DNA of 64,000 nucleotides. Origin: Chlorobium phaeovibrioides (GTDB lineage Bacteria; Bacteroidota; Chlorobiia; Chlorobiales; Chlorobiaceae). The position numbers were made by a program, and so were the translations under genes. Positions 51,330-60,255 of this stretch are shown here, piece after piece. The stretch spans positions 1 through 64,000 of the forward strand of contig NZ_RXYK01000007.1 of assembly GCF_003968655.1 (NCBI RefSeq), written 5' to 3'. How positions within the stretch are numbered: the stretch's first letter is position 1; each line of letters opens with the position of its first letter. The notes under the pieces were generated by a model that was given only the letters and a program-made list of their open reading frames with translations, was not told the origin of the DNA and did no database searches.

Positions 51330-52259
51330 ATGAAAACCCTCTATGGCAACATTACTGAGACAGTAGGCCGGACGCCGCTTGTACGGCTGAATCGAATGAG
51401 CGAAGGGTGCCGGGCTGAGGTGCTTGTGAAGCTTGAGTCCTTCAACCCTCTGTCGAGCGTAAAGGACAGGATAGCGGTTTCAATGATTGAGGATGCGGAG
51501 CGCTCAGGCAGGATAGGAGCTGAGACGACTCTTGTGGAACCGACAAGTGGAAATACCGGTGTGGGTCTTGCGTTCGCCTGTGCTGCAAAGGGTATACGAC
51601 TGATGCTTGTGATGCCCGACAGCATGAGTGTTGAGAGGCGCCGACTGATGCGGATTCTTGGTGCGGAGCTGGTGCTGACTCCCGGTTCAGGGGGGATGAC
51701 GGGTGCCATCAGAGAGGCTGAACGGCTTCTCGAGGAGATTCCCGACAGCCTTATGCTTCAGCAGTTCAGCAACCCTGCCAATCCTGAGGCGCATCGCAGA
51801 ACAACTGCTGTGGAGCTATTGGAGGACACAGGGGGATCGATTGACTTTTTTGTGGCGGGCGTGGGAACCGGAGGTACTGTTACGGGCGTTGGAGAGGTGC
51901 TGAAGGCATCATGCCCGGGGGTGAGGATTGTGGCAGTAGAGCCGGAGGACTCGCCGGTCCTGTCTGGGGGCCAGCCGGGACCCCATAAAATTCAGGGGAT
52001 AGGTGCAGGGTTTGTGCCACCGGTCTTGAATCTGGAAGTTATTGACGAGGTTGTGAGGGTGAAGGCTGAAGAAGCGGGGGAAGTCGCCCGGCAGCTGGCC
52101 CTGAAGGAAGGAATTCTTGCCGGAATTTCGTCGGGAGCAGCTCTGAAGGCGGGGCTGGATGTTGCCCGAAGAGAGGGGATGGAGGGTAAAAGGGTTGTGG
52201 TGCTGCTTCCTGACAGTGGCGAAAGGTATCTGTCTACCTGGCTGTTTGAGGAGGAGTGA
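51330..52259 (+). CDS. cysM: Cysteine synthase (O-acetylserine sulfhydrylase)
   Basis: 309 residues, PLP enzyme making cysteine from O-acetylserine and sulfide. Lys45 in 'NPLSSVKDRIA' binds PLP, and 'PTSGNTGVGLAF' and 'GVGTGGTVTGVGE' hold the phosphate. The sequence does not settle CysK versus CysM. Next gene is a cysteine desulfurase 33 bp downstream, so cysteine formed here can feed sulfur to Fe-S assembly. Confidence 0.9.
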   Translation: MKTLYGNITETVGRTPLVRLNRMSEGCRAEVLVKLESFNPLSSVKDRIAVSMIEDAERSGRIGAETTLVEPTSGNTGVGLAFACAAKGIRLMLVMPDSMSVERRRLMRILGAELVLTPGSGGMTGAIREAERLLEEIPDSLMLQQFSNPANPEAHRRTTAVELLEDTGGSIDFFVAGVGTGGTVTGVGEVLKASCPGVRIVAVEPEDSPVLSGGQPGPHKIQGIGAGFVPPVLNLEVIDEVVRVKAEEAGEVARQLALKEGILAGISSGAALKAGLDVARREGMEGKRVVVLLPDSGERYLSTWLFEEE

Positions 52260-52292
52260 AAATAGTTTTTCAATAAGTATGATTGAAGTGCC

Positions 52293-53489
52293 ATGAAGGT
52301 TTATTTAGACAATAATGCTACTACCCCTCTTCATCCAGAGGTGAAGAAGGAGATGGCGGCGGCGATGGAGATGTTCGGCAATCCCTCCAGCATGCATGCG
52401 TGGGGGCGTGAGGCCCGGGCAAATGTTGAGGATGCGCGGCACAAAGTTGCCAGGTTCATTGGGGCAGACGACCAGGAGGTGGTGTTTGTTGGCAGCGGCT
52501 CGGAGGCGAACAATACGGTGCTTTCGCTTTTTGTCTGTGCATCAAGCCAGTGCATTCCCGGCACATCCATGCGCAATGCCATCATCACCACGAAAATAGA
52601 GCACCCCTGCGTTCTGGAAACCTCTGAGTGCCTGATGCACCGCGGGGTCAATGTTGAGTATCTCGATGTGGACCAGTACGGCCGGATAGATCTTGATCAG
52701 CTGAAGGGGATGCTTGGTGATCATGTGGGGCTGGTGTCTGTGATGATGGCCAATAATGAGATAGGTACCCTGCAGGATATTCGGGCAATCACTGAAATGG
52801 TTCATGAGAGCGGGGCATTCATGCATACCGATGCTGTGCAGGCGGTTGGCAAGATACCCGTTGATGTGCGGGATCTGGGTGTTGATTTTCTGACCATGTC
52901 TGCTCATAAGATTTATGGCCCCAAAGGGGTTGGTGCGCTTTTCGTCAAGAAGGGAATTCCCTATTGCCCTCTGATTCGCGGTGGTCATCAGGAAAAGGGC
53001 CGGAGGGCCGGGACTGAAAATACCCTTGGCATTCTCGGTATGGCACGGGCTGTGGAGATGCGCGCACTTGAAATGCATGAGGAGGAGGCTCGCCTGCTGG
53101 TCATGAAAGAGGTGCTGCGCAAAGGCATTGAAGAGCGGATTGACGACATTTATTTCAACGGACACCCGACCGAGTCTCTTGCCGGAACCCTCAATGTTTC
53201 CTTCCCTGGTGCGGAGGGCGAGTCTATCCTTCTTTATCTGGATCTTGAGGGGATAGCCGTCTCAACAGGTTCGGCATGCGCGTCGGGATCGCTTGATCCT
53301 TCACATGTGCTTCTTGCCACGGGGTCGGATGCGGAGCGGGCGCACGGTTCAATCAGAATCAGCATGGGCAGGGATACTACGATGGAGGAGGTGGAATATC
53401 TTCTGGATGTTCTTCCGGGAATCATTTCACGAATCAGAAACATGTCAACGGCATATATAAAAGGAGGAGCACATGCTGCAAGCAGGTGA
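52293..53489 (+). CDS. nifS: Cysteine desulfurase (NifS/IscS type)
   Basis: 398 residues. Lys206 in 'TMSAHKIYGPKG' forms the PLP aldimine, and Cys329 in 'STGSACASGS' carries the persulfide. 'YLDNNATTPLHPEV' starts the protein as in NifS. Supplies sulfur to the NifU-type scaffold whose gene overlaps the end of this one by 17 bp. No nitrogenase genes are in the window, so a general Fe-S role is more likely than a nif-specific one. Confidence 0.93.
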   Translation: MKVYLDNNATTPLHPEVKKEMAAAMEMFGNPSSMHAWGREARANVEDARHKVARFIGADDQEVVFVGSGSEANNTVLSLFVCASSQCIPGTSMRNAIITTKIEHPCVLETSECLMHRGVNVEYLDVDQYGRIDLDQLKGMLGDHVGLVSVMMANNEIGTLQDIRAITEMVHESGAFMHTDAVQAVGKIPVDVRDLGVDFLTMSAHKIYGPKGVGALFVKKGIPYCPLIRGGHQEKGRRAGTENTLGILGMARAVEMRALEMHEEEARLLVMKEVLRKGIEERIDDIYFNGHPTESLAGTLNVSFPGAEGESILLYLDLEGIAVSTGSACASGSLDPSHVLLATGSDAERAHGSIRISMGRDTTMEEVEYLLDVLPGIISRIRNMSTAYIKGGAHAASR

Positions 53490-54084
53490 GTGGGCATACA
53501 GCGAGACACTGAAAGAGCATTTCATGAACCCGAAGAACATCATGCAGGGCGAGGATACCGATGCGTTCGACGGCGTGGGCATGGAGGGCAACCTGCAGTG
53601 CGGTGATCAGATGATGGTGGTGATAAAGGTTGATGGCGGGAAGCAGGTCATTACAGACTGCCAGTGGAAAACCTATGGCTGCGCCAGTGCGATTGCCAGT
53701 ACCTCCATTCTCTCGGAGATGGTGAAGGGGATGACGCTTGAGCAGGCCTTCAATGTGTCGCCCAAGGATGTTGCCAAAGAGCTCGGCGGTCTTCCCGATA
53801 ACAAGATCCACTGTTCGGTGCTGGGCGACAAGGCGCTTCGTGCGGCAATCAACAACTATTATGTGCGCAACGGCATGGAAGACAAGGTGATGGAGGAGAA
53901 GGCGAAAATTGTCTGCCAGTGTATGAGCATTACCGACCATGACATTGAAGAGGCTGTTCTGGAGGGGGCAAGAACCTATTTTGAGCTGCAGGAGCGGACC
54001 AAACTTGGAACGGTTTGCGGGCAGTGCAAAGATGAGGCTGAAAGCCTGCTTGACAAGTTCAAGCATCTCCATTTCGGTGCCTGA
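53473..54084 (+). CDS. nifU: NifU-like Fe-S scaffold, two-domain form
   Basis: 203 residues. The N-terminal IscU-like domain keeps Cys43 (with Asp45), Cys70 and Cys114. A central BFD-like [2Fe-2S] domain has Cys148, Cys150, Cys182 and Cys185 ('CQC' and 'CGQC'). The third, C-terminal Nfu domain of full-length NifU (~300 residues) is absent. Start ATG 53473 lies inside the nifS 3' end, with AAGGAGGAG just before it. miaB follows 9 bp later. Confidence 0.92.
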   Translation: MLQAGEWAYSETLKEHFMNPKNIMQGEDTDAFDGVGMEGNLQCGDQMMVVIKVDGGKQVITDCQWKTYGCASAIASTSILSEMVKGMTLEQAFNVSPKDVAKELGGLPDNKIHCSVLGDKALRAAINNYYVRNGMEDKVMEEKAKIVCQCMSITDHDIEEAVLEGARTYFELQERTKLGTVCGQCKDEAESLLDKFKHLHFGA

Positions 54085-54093
54085 CACTTGAGA

Positions 54094-55440
54094 ATGAAGC
54101 ACGAGAAAGGAAGGTCGTTTTACATCCACACCTTCGGTTGCCAGATGAACCAGGCGGATTCCGCCATCATCACCGCCATACTCATGGACGGGGGATTCAG
54201 GGTTGCCGGCAGCCAAGAGGATGCGGATATCGTGATTCTCAATACCTGCGCTGTCAGGGAGAATGCAGTTGAGCGGATTACCCACCAGCTGCAGTTTCTC
54301 CGGGGGGCAAAAAGGAGGAAGAAATCACTTCTCGTTGGTGTTGCAGGCTGTGTGCCGCAGCACCTTAAAAGAGAGATGCTGGAGATGTTTCCCGTCATTG
54401 ATTTTCTCGCCGGCCCCGATACCTATAGAAACCTGCCCGCGCTGATAGGGGATGCTGAGGAGGGTAAACGGCCTGCAGCGCTTGAATTCAGGATTGAAGA
54501 AACATATGCGGGCATAGATCCTTTTCGCGAGGTCGGGGTTGGTGCTTTTGTTCCAGTTACGCGCGGGTGCAACAATATGTGCGCGTTCTGTGTGGTTCCC
54601 TTTACCCGTGGCCGTGAACGCAGCCAGCCTTTTTCGGCAGTCATGGATGAAGTCCGCCGTGTTGTGGAGAAAGGGTATGGTGAAATCACTCTGCTCGGTC
54701 AGAATGTGAATTCATATGCCGATCCAGAAGGGGGGAGAGACTTTGCCTCCCTGCTTCGTGCCGTCAGCAGGGAGGCTCCCGGATGCCGGATCCGCTTTAC
54801 GACTTCTCATCCCAAAGATATTTCTCCCGATCTTGTTGACGCCATAGCCGACAGTCCGAACATCTGCAACCATGTTCATCTGCCTGTCCAGTCCGGTTCC
54901 TCCCGTATGCTGCATCGGATGAACCGCGGCCACGGCATTGACGAGTACCTGGAAACAGTTGCCCTTCTTCGCCGGCGCATTCCCGGGGTTTCGCTCACGA
55001 CCGACCTCATTGCGGGTTTCTGTGGTGAGGAGGATGAGGACCATGAGGCAACCCTTGCGCTTCTGCGGGAGGTTCGTTATGACAACGCTTTCATGTTTTA
55101 CTATTCACCGCGCTTTGGAACTGCAGCATGGAAAACACTTGCGGATACGGTACCGCTTGCAGTGAAGAAGCAGAGGCTTCAGGAGATCATCGATCTTCAG
55201 CTCAGCATTTCTGCCGAATGCCTGCAGGAGGCTGTCGGTTCAGTGGTCGATGTGCTTGCCGAGTCGGAAAGCCGCCGTTCCACGGAGCAGCTGATGGGGA
55301 GGACCGGGACCAACCGTGCCGTGGTGTTTGACCGGGGCGGGGCCCGTCCGGGCGACCGGGTCAGCGTTCTCATCTCAAAAGCATCATCCGCGACACTCAC
55401 CGGAGTTAACCAGGGGGTGCTCCCGGCGTTTTATTCTTGA
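54094..55440 (+). CDS. miaB: tRNA-2-methylthio-N6-dimethylallyladenosine synthase
   Basis: 448 residues from ATG 54094 (TTG 54088 is the alternative). Radical SAM methylthiotransferase acting on A37 of tRNAs. N-terminal cluster cysteines Cys16, Cys52 and Cys86, radical SAM cysteines Cys159, Cys163 and Cys166 ('RGCNNMCAFCVVPFTRG'), and a C-terminal TRAM domain. Placing it right after nifS-nifU makes sense as it needs two Fe-S clusters and sacrifices sulfur. Confidence 0.96.
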   Translation: MKHEKGRSFYIHTFGCQMNQADSAIITAILMDGGFRVAGSQEDADIVILNTCAVRENAVERITHQLQFLRGAKRRKKSLLVGVAGCVPQHLKREMLEMFPVIDFLAGPDTYRNLPALIGDAEEGKRPAALEFRIEETYAGIDPFREVGVGAFVPVTRGCNNMCAFCVVPFTRGRERSQPFSAVMDEVRRVVEKGYGEITLLGQNVNSYADPEGGRDFASLLRAVSREAPGCRIRFTTSHPKDISPDLVDAIADSPNICNHVHLPVQSGSSRMLHRMNRGHGIDEYLETVALLRRRIPGVSLTTDLIAGFCGEEDEDHEATLALLREVRYDNAFMFYYSPRFGTAAWKTLADTVPLAVKKQRLQEIIDLQLSISAECLQEAVGSVVDVLAESESRRSTEQLMGRTGTNRAVVFDRGGARPGDRVSVLISKASSATLTGVNQGVLPAFYS

Positions 55441-55451
55441 AGGGTATTTGA

Positions 55452-55483
55452 TTACATTGTTCAATCAGTTTTCCTCAATGTAA
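55452..55483. promoter_or_regulatory. palindromic site upstream of the bacteriochlorophyll synthase gene
   Basis: TTACATTG (55452-55459) and CAATGTAA (55476-55483) form a perfect 8-bp inverted repeat with a 16-bp spacer, two helical turns and a bit between arm centres. It lies in the 77-bp gap before the synthase gene. It looks like an operator for a dimeric regulator, though a weak hairpin is possible. Confidence 0.45.
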
Positions 55484-55517
55484 CAGCCCCTTTCAGGCTC
55501 CAGGAGCGAAGTACCAC

Positions 55518-56522
55518 ATGGCAGCATCCCCGGCATCCGGATTCGTCAACAAACTCAGGGCACATCTTGAACTGCTTGATCCTGTTACCTGGATAAGTGT
55601 GTTCCCTGGTCTTGCATGCGGCGCCATGGCGTCCGGCTCAATGCAGGCAACTCCTCATGATTTTCTCATTCTGCTGGCTGTTTTTCTGATGTACGGGCCT
55701 CTCGGTACCGGTTTCAGCCAGTCGGTCAATGATTATTTCGATCTTGAGCTTGACATGGTCAATGAGCCGACCCGCCCGATTCCTTCAGGACGGCTGACCA
55801 AAAAAGAGGCGCTCTTGAACTGCATTGTCGTGCTGCTTCTTGCCATAGGGATAGGTATCTATGTTGGTCTTGATACCGGTGGAGTGCGCGGGATGGTCAT
55901 CATGGGCATGATTTTTTCTGCCCTCTTTGTTGCCTACATCTATTCCGCTCCACCTCTGAAGCTGAAAAAGAACATTTTCGCCTCCGCCCCCAGTGTCGGC
56001 TTTTCGTATGGCTTTGTCACCTTTCTTTCGGGCAACGCCCTGTTCAGCGATATTCGTCCTGAAATCGTCTGGCTTGCAGCCCTGAACTTCTTCATGGCCG
56101 TTGCGCTGATCATACTCAATGATTTCAAGTCGGTTGAGGGTGACCGTGAGGGTGGGCTCAAGTCGCTTCCCGTCATGATTGGTTCCAGAAACACATTTCT
56201 GGTGGCATTTGCCATTATTGATGCGGTTTTTGCCGTTCTGACCTGGCTCTCGTTCACCTGGGGATTCACTGTGCCGATGGTGCTGGTGATTCTGGGTCTG
56301 GCAATGAATGTCTACATTCAGGCTCAGCTGCTTTTGGATCCCAAAGGGGGCATTTCGTTCATGCAGGGAGCTGTGGATGACGGTTTCGGCAATGCCATAG
56401 GAAAGAGCGATGTGCAGGAACACAACAGCTTTCTGAGATTTCAGGTTGCCAACAATGTGCTTTTTCTCGTCAATAATCTGATCATTGCAGGTATGATCGG
56501 CATCAAGTACATGCAGGCATAA
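55518..56522 (+). CDS. bchK: (Bacterio)chlorophyll synthase of the UbiA family, probably BchK
   Basis: 334 residues, about nine membrane helices. Attaches a prenyl tail to a (bacterio)chlorophyllide. The prenyl-diphosphate binding motif is 'NDYFDLELDMVNEPTRPIPSG' in part (71-91), and the second is 'NDFKSVEGDREGG'. Green sulfur bacteria have three relatives: BchG (BChl a), ChlG (Chl a) and BchK (BChl c/d/e, farnesyl tail). I favour BchK from the overall look and from neighbours (cruC, a prenol-kinase-like gene), but only a tree can settle it. The next gene starts 28 bp downstream. Confidence 0.7.
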   Translation: MAASPASGFVNKLRAHLELLDPVTWISVFPGLACGAMASGSMQATPHDFLILLAVFLMYGPLGTGFSQSVNDYFDLELDMVNEPTRPIPSGRLTKKEALLNCIVVLLLAIGIGIYVGLDTGGVRGMVIMGMIFSALFVAYIYSAPPLKLKKNIFASAPSVGFSYGFVTFLSGNALFSDIRPEIVWLAALNFFMAVALIILNDFKSVEGDREGGLKSLPVMIGSRNTFLVAFAIIDAVFAVLTWLSFTWGFTVPMVLVILGLAMNVYIQAQLLLDPKGGISFMQGAVDDGFGNAIGKSDVQEHNSFLRFQVANNVLFLVNNLIIAGMIGIKYMQA

Positions 56523-56550
56523 CTTTTCAATTCTGATTCAATCAAGCCCC

Positions 56551-57234
56551 ATGGATACACTTCAGCATAACGCCCTCGCAGCGCTGCTCACCTTTGTCTA
56601 TGTGTTCAGCGTCCCGCCTCTCATGGATTATCTTGTGACCAGCCGCGGTCTTCCGCGCGACATCAGCCGCAAAATCACCCATATCTGCGCCGGTTCGGTC
56701 ATTGTGTTTCTTCCTCTTTTCATAGACGGTGACTGGACCCAGTATCTCAATATTGCCGTTTTTGCAGTCTGGGCGCTGCTTCTCGTACAGAAAGGGCTGT
56801 TTGCCGCCGATGATGATCAGGCGGTCAAAACCATGACCCGTACTGGTGACAGGAAGGAGCTCCTGCGTGGCACGCTCTACTTCGTGGTGGTGGCAATGAT
56901 CTGCGGCACCCTGTACTACAAACAGTTCGAGGGGGTTCTGGCCATGGCCATACTTGGTTGGGGAGATGGTCTTGCGCCTATTGTCGGGACACGCCTTGGA
57001 AAAATAAAGTACGAGGTTCTGAGCCCCAAGACGGTGGAGGGCAGTCTTGCATTTTTCGCGGGAGCTGCAGGGGCGGGCCTTTTCTTTGTGCAGCTGATTG
57101 TTCCCGAGGCGTTTGACGCCGGCAGAATCATTCTGATTGCCCTGATTGCGACTGTGGTTGAAGGGGTGAGCCCCCGTGAGGTCGACAATATTGCCATACC
57201 CGTTACTGTCATTGCAGCGGCCAGCTTCCTGTAA
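56551..57234 (+). CDS. prenol (phytol/farnesol/dolichol) kinase-like CTP-dependent membrane protein
   Basis: 227 residues, six to seven membrane helices. 'ISRKITHICAGSVI' (38-51) and 'GWGDGLAPIVGTRLGKIKYEV' are the hallmarks of the family that includes plant phytol kinase VTE5, farnesol kinase and dolichol kinase, with more distant phosphatidate cytidylyltransferases. Being directly downstream of the prenyltransferase gene suggests it could recycle prenol freed from pigments. Substrate is inference. Confidence 0.75.
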   Translation: MDTLQHNALAALLTFVYVFSVPPLMDYLVTSRGLPRDISRKITHICAGSVIVFLPLFIDGDWTQYLNIAVFAVWALLLVQKGLFAADDDQAVKTMTRTGDRKELLRGTLYFVVVAMICGTLYYKQFEGVLAMAILGWGDGLAPIVGTRLGKIKYEVLSPKTVEGSLAFFAGAAGAGLFFVQLIVPEAFDAGRIILIALIATVVEGVSPREVDNIAIPVTVIAAASFL

Positions 57235-57258
57235 CATAAACTTCTGAACAGGCAGTCG

Positions 57259-57996
57259 ATGGCGGCCATCTATTTCATCAGCGATATTCATCTCGGTCTT
57301 CAGGACGAAGGGGAGGAGCGCCGGAAACTCGAAGGGCTCAGGCGCCTTTTTGCTGCCCTCAGGGAGGGAGACTCCCTCTACATGCTTGGTGATGTGTTTG
57401 ATTACTGGATGGAGTTCCGCCAAGTGATTCCGAAGGGCTTTACCGGTTTTTTCTGTCTCCTTTTGGAACTTTCGAACCGGGGGGTCAGGGTAACCTATCT
57501 GCCGGGCAACCATGATTTTTATCTTGGTTCTTTTTTTGATCGTGAGCTCGGAGTCAGAACCATTGATACCGTTGACGGACCTCTTTCATTTGAGTTTGAG
57601 GGGCGGCGGTTTATTGTTGCTCATGGAGATGGTCTTGGTGAGGGTGACGGGGGGTACAAGTTTTTTGCACGCTTTGTGAGGAACCGGTTCAATCTTGGTC
57701 TGTTGACCGGATTTCATCCGGATCTGGCAGTCGGTCTGATGAAATGGCTTTCCCGGCTCAGCCGCACCCATAAGCCCCAAAGCCGGGTGATGGAGACGGA
57801 CAGGCTGCTGGAGTATGCCCTGTCGCTCGAACGGCAGCAGGAGTTTGATTATTTTCTCTGCGGTCACAACCATTCAGGCGGCAAAAAGGAGCTGAGGCGG
57901 AAGGGGGCGTACTATGTCAACCTTGGTTCATGGATTGAGGGAGGGACGCCTTACGGGGTATTTGAGCATGGAGTTTTTCAACTGAAGGAGTCATAA
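57259..57996 (+). CDS. lpxH: UDP-2,3-diacylglucosamine pyrophosphatase-like metallophosphoesterase
   Basis: 245 residues. Metal-binding motifs in order: 'ISDIHLG' (Asp9, His11), 'GDVFDYW', 'GNHDFY', 'VAHGDG', and 'CGHNHSGG'. This layout fits LpxH, which forms lipid X in lipid A synthesis. 24 bp after the kinase-like gene and 16 bp before hisG. Confidence 0.85.
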   Translation: MAAIYFISDIHLGLQDEGEERRKLEGLRRLFAALREGDSLYMLGDVFDYWMEFRQVIPKGFTGFFCLLLELSNRGVRVTYLPGNHDFYLGSFFDRELGVRTIDTVDGPLSFEFEGRRFIVAHGDGLGEGDGGYKFFARFVRNRFNLGLLTGFHPDLAVGLMKWLSRLSRTHKPQSRVMETDRLLEYALSLERQQEFDYFLCGHNHSGGKKELRRKGAYYVNLGSWIEGGTPYGVFEHGVFQLKES

Positions 57997-58012
57997 CGCT
58001 AAACAGGATACA

Positions 58013-58897
58013 ATGAGCAATTCAAACAGGGTGCTGAAATTGGGACTGCCGAAAGGAAGTCTGCAGGATTCAACAATAGAGCTTTTCGGTAATGCCGGGT
58101 TTCATTTTTCTGTCCAGAGCCGGTCATATTTTCCCTCAATTGATGATGATGAACTGGAAGCCATTCTCATCAGGGCGCAGGAGATGGCACATTATGTAGA
58201 GCTTGGTGCTTTTGATGTTGGTCTGACCGGAAAGGACTGGATCATTGAGACAGGAGCCGATGTGGTTGAGGTTGCGGATCTTGTGTATTCAAAAGCCTCC
58301 ATGCGGCCTGTGCGCTGGGTGCTTGCGGTTCCGGAAAATTCACCGATCAAGACGGTGAAGGATCTTGAAGGAAAGCACATTGCCACCGAGGTGGTAAACA
58401 TTACCAGGAAGTATCTTGAGTCGAATGGGGTGACGGCTGCCGTTGAGTTCAGCTGGGGTGCTACAGAGGTTAAACCCCCTGACCTTGCCGACGCCATTGT
58501 GGAGGTGACGGAAACCGGATCCTCACTTCGGGCAAACAAGCTGCGAATTGTTGAAACCATTCTTGAGTCGAACACCAAGCTGATTGCAAACAAAAGCTCG
58601 TGGGACGATCCATGGAAGCGGGAGAAAATCGAGAGCATGGCGCTGATGCTCCAGGGGGCAATCAATGCCCAGGGCAAGGTGGGGCTGAAAATGAATGCCC
58701 CGGAATCTGCTCTTGAGGCCATTACCGCAATGATTCCCGCACTTCGTCAGCCGACGGTTTCCCATCTTGCCCATAACCAGTGGGTCGCTCTTGAGGTTAT
58801 TGTTTTGGAAAGAGAGGTCCGCAAGCTTATCCCGGAGCTGAAAAAAGCCGGTGCCGAGGGTATTTTCGAGTACGACATCAACAAGCTGATCAACTGA
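58013..58897 (+). CDS. hisG: ATP phosphoribosyltransferase, long form
   Basis: First enzyme of histidine synthesis; 294 residues with the C-terminal regulatory domain (~215-294), so it needs no HisZ partner. '[18 protein letters not shown]' start, '[10 protein letters not shown]' and '[18 protein letters not shown]' (PRPP loop) are diagnostic. No other his genes in the window. Confidence 0.95.
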   Translation: MSNSNRVLKLGLPKGSLQDSTIELFGNAGFHFSVQSRSYFPSIDDDELEAILIRAQEMAHYVELGAFDVGLTGKDWIIETGADVVEVADLVYSKASMRPVRWVLAVPENSPIKTVKDLEGKHIATEVVNITRKYLESNGVTAAVEFSWGATEVKPPDLADAIVEVTETGSSLRANKLRIVETILESNTKLIANKSSWDDPWKREKIESMALMLQGAINAQGKVGLKMNAPESALEAITAMIPALRQPTVSHLAHNQWVALEVIVLEREVRKLIPELKKAGAEGIFEYDINKLIN

Positions 58898-58910
58898 GTA
58901 TCGGCATTTC

Positions 58911-58980
58911 CTCCGGGCTTTCGCTTCCCCTTTTGGCAGCGGGAGCCCGGGGTTTCCCAGGGAGCGCACTTTTTCTTTTT
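58911..58980 (+). terminator. possible terminator between hisG and cruC
   Basis: CTCCGGGCT (58911-58919) pairs with AGCCCGGGG (58944-58952) with one wobble, enclosing a 24-nt loop; a broken T-run (TTTTTCTTTTT) follows some 17 nt later. Weak as a terminator, and cruC starts right after. Confidence 0.4.
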
Positions 58981-58987
58981 ACCGTCC

Positions 58988-60136
58988 ATGCTTCTCTTCT
59001 ATCAGCTTCTGGTTCTCGGTGTTCTCATTGTGCTGTGGGCCATACTGATTTCCAATCTCATTGAACTTCGTCCTCTCCCTCAGGTCATGGAGGGTAGAGA
59101 GGGTGCCGGTCCGATGGTATCGGTTCTTGTTCCCGCCCGTAACGAAGAGGATACCATTGCACGCTGCATTGCCTCGCTGGAGCGGCAGCAATACCCCGAG
59201 TTTGAAATTCTCATTCTGGATGACGGATCAACCGACCGTACGGCGGAGATTCTTCGTCGGCTGGAAAAAGAAGGCGGGGGACGGGTCCGCATATTCTCCG
59301 GAAAGCCGCTGCCGCAGGGGTGGCATGGAAAGAGCTGGGCATGTTTTCAGCTTGCAGGTGAGGCCCGTGGCGATATGTTTCTTTTTACCGATGCCGATAC
59401 GGCGCACGGACCCGATTCGATTGCCCGCTCGGTGAGGGGGATTGAGGAATCAGGGGCTGACATGCTTTCACTGACTCCTTTTCAGGAACTTGGTTCATTC
59501 TGGGAAAAGGTTGTTGTTCCTATGGTCTATGTCATTCTTGTCTCCCTCTTGCCGATTCGGCTTGTCAAGAGCAGCCGGCAGCCCTCGTTCTGTTTTGCCA
59601 ACGGTCAGTTCATTCTTTTCCGTCGGGAGTTTTATTCCCGCATGGGAGGGCATGAGGCAGTTCGGCGGGACCTGGTTGAGGATGTCTGGCTCTGCATGAA
59701 GGCAAAGTCACTTGGTGGGCGTGTTGCGGCTTATAATGGAACTGATGTGGTTAGCTGCAGGATGTACCGGAATTTCCGGGAGGTGTGGGCGGGGTTCTCC
59801 AAAAATCTTTTTGCCGGCCTGAGCTACAGCATACCGGGTCTCGTCGTCATGATTGTTTTTACCCTGATGCTTTTCGTTGTGCCCTGGATAGTTATGTTCT
59901 CTTCCATGGCGGCAGGTTCATTCGGGCTCGTGGAGTTTCAGCTTCCGCTCCTTCAGATTGCCCTGGTGCTGCTCTGTCGCGTGCTGATAGCATTCCGGTT
60001 CCGTCAGTCCGCCGTTTTTGCGCTTCTTGATCCGCTTGCCCGGCTGGTGCTGGTTGCCATTGCTCTGAATTCTTTCCGACTTATGGCGTGGAGTGGCGGG
60101 GCTGTATGGAAAGGACGGCAGTATAAATTTTCGTAA
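58988..60136 (+). CDS. cruC: GT2 glycosyltransferase, probably hydroxychlorobactene glucosyltransferase CruC
   Basis: 382 residues. N-terminal membrane helix, then a GT2 domain with 'VLVPARNEEDTIARC' (47-60), 'DDGSTD' (78-83), 'GWHGKSWAC' (111-119) and 'TDADT' (134-138), and three to four C-terminal helices. 'GW.GK.WAC' is typical of CrtQ-like carotenoid glycosyltransferases. In Chlorobaculum tepidum CruC glucosylates hydroxychlorobactene; closeness to a chlorosome pigment synthase supports the call. Another lipid or carotenoid GT2 is possible. Confidence 0.68.
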   Translation: MLLFYQLLVLGVLIVLWAILISNLIELRPLPQVMEGREGAGPMVSVLVPARNEEDTIARCIASLERQQYPEFEILILDDGSTDRTAEILRRLEKEGGGRVRIFSGKPLPQGWHGKSWACFQLAGEARGDMFLFTDADTAHGPDSIARSVRGIEESGADMLSLTPFQELGSFWEKVVVPMVYVILVSLLPIRLVKSSRQPSFCFANGQFILFRREFYSRMGGHEAVRRDLVEDVWLCMKAKSLGGRVAAYNGTDVVSCRMYRNFREVWAGFSKNLFAGLSYSIPGLVVMIVFTLMLFVVPWIVMFSSMAAGSFGLVEFQLPLLQIALVLLCRVLIAFRFRQSAVFALLDPLARLVLVAIALNSFRLMAWSGGAVWKGRQYKFS

Positions 60137-60255
60137 CGGGCGTGTGTTTGGGTGAAGGGGATAATTTTTTTTAAATTCTACAGATATTTTTGTGCACGGG
60201 CAGGCTCGTGAGGAGTTGAGGCGTTTTGTGCACGCAATAATTAAATGAACGCATC

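Noticed and set aside
52293-54084. nifS-nifU as part of a nitrogen fixation cluster
   Set aside because: No other nif gene is near; cysteine synthase and miaB as neighbours suggest general Fe-S assembly.
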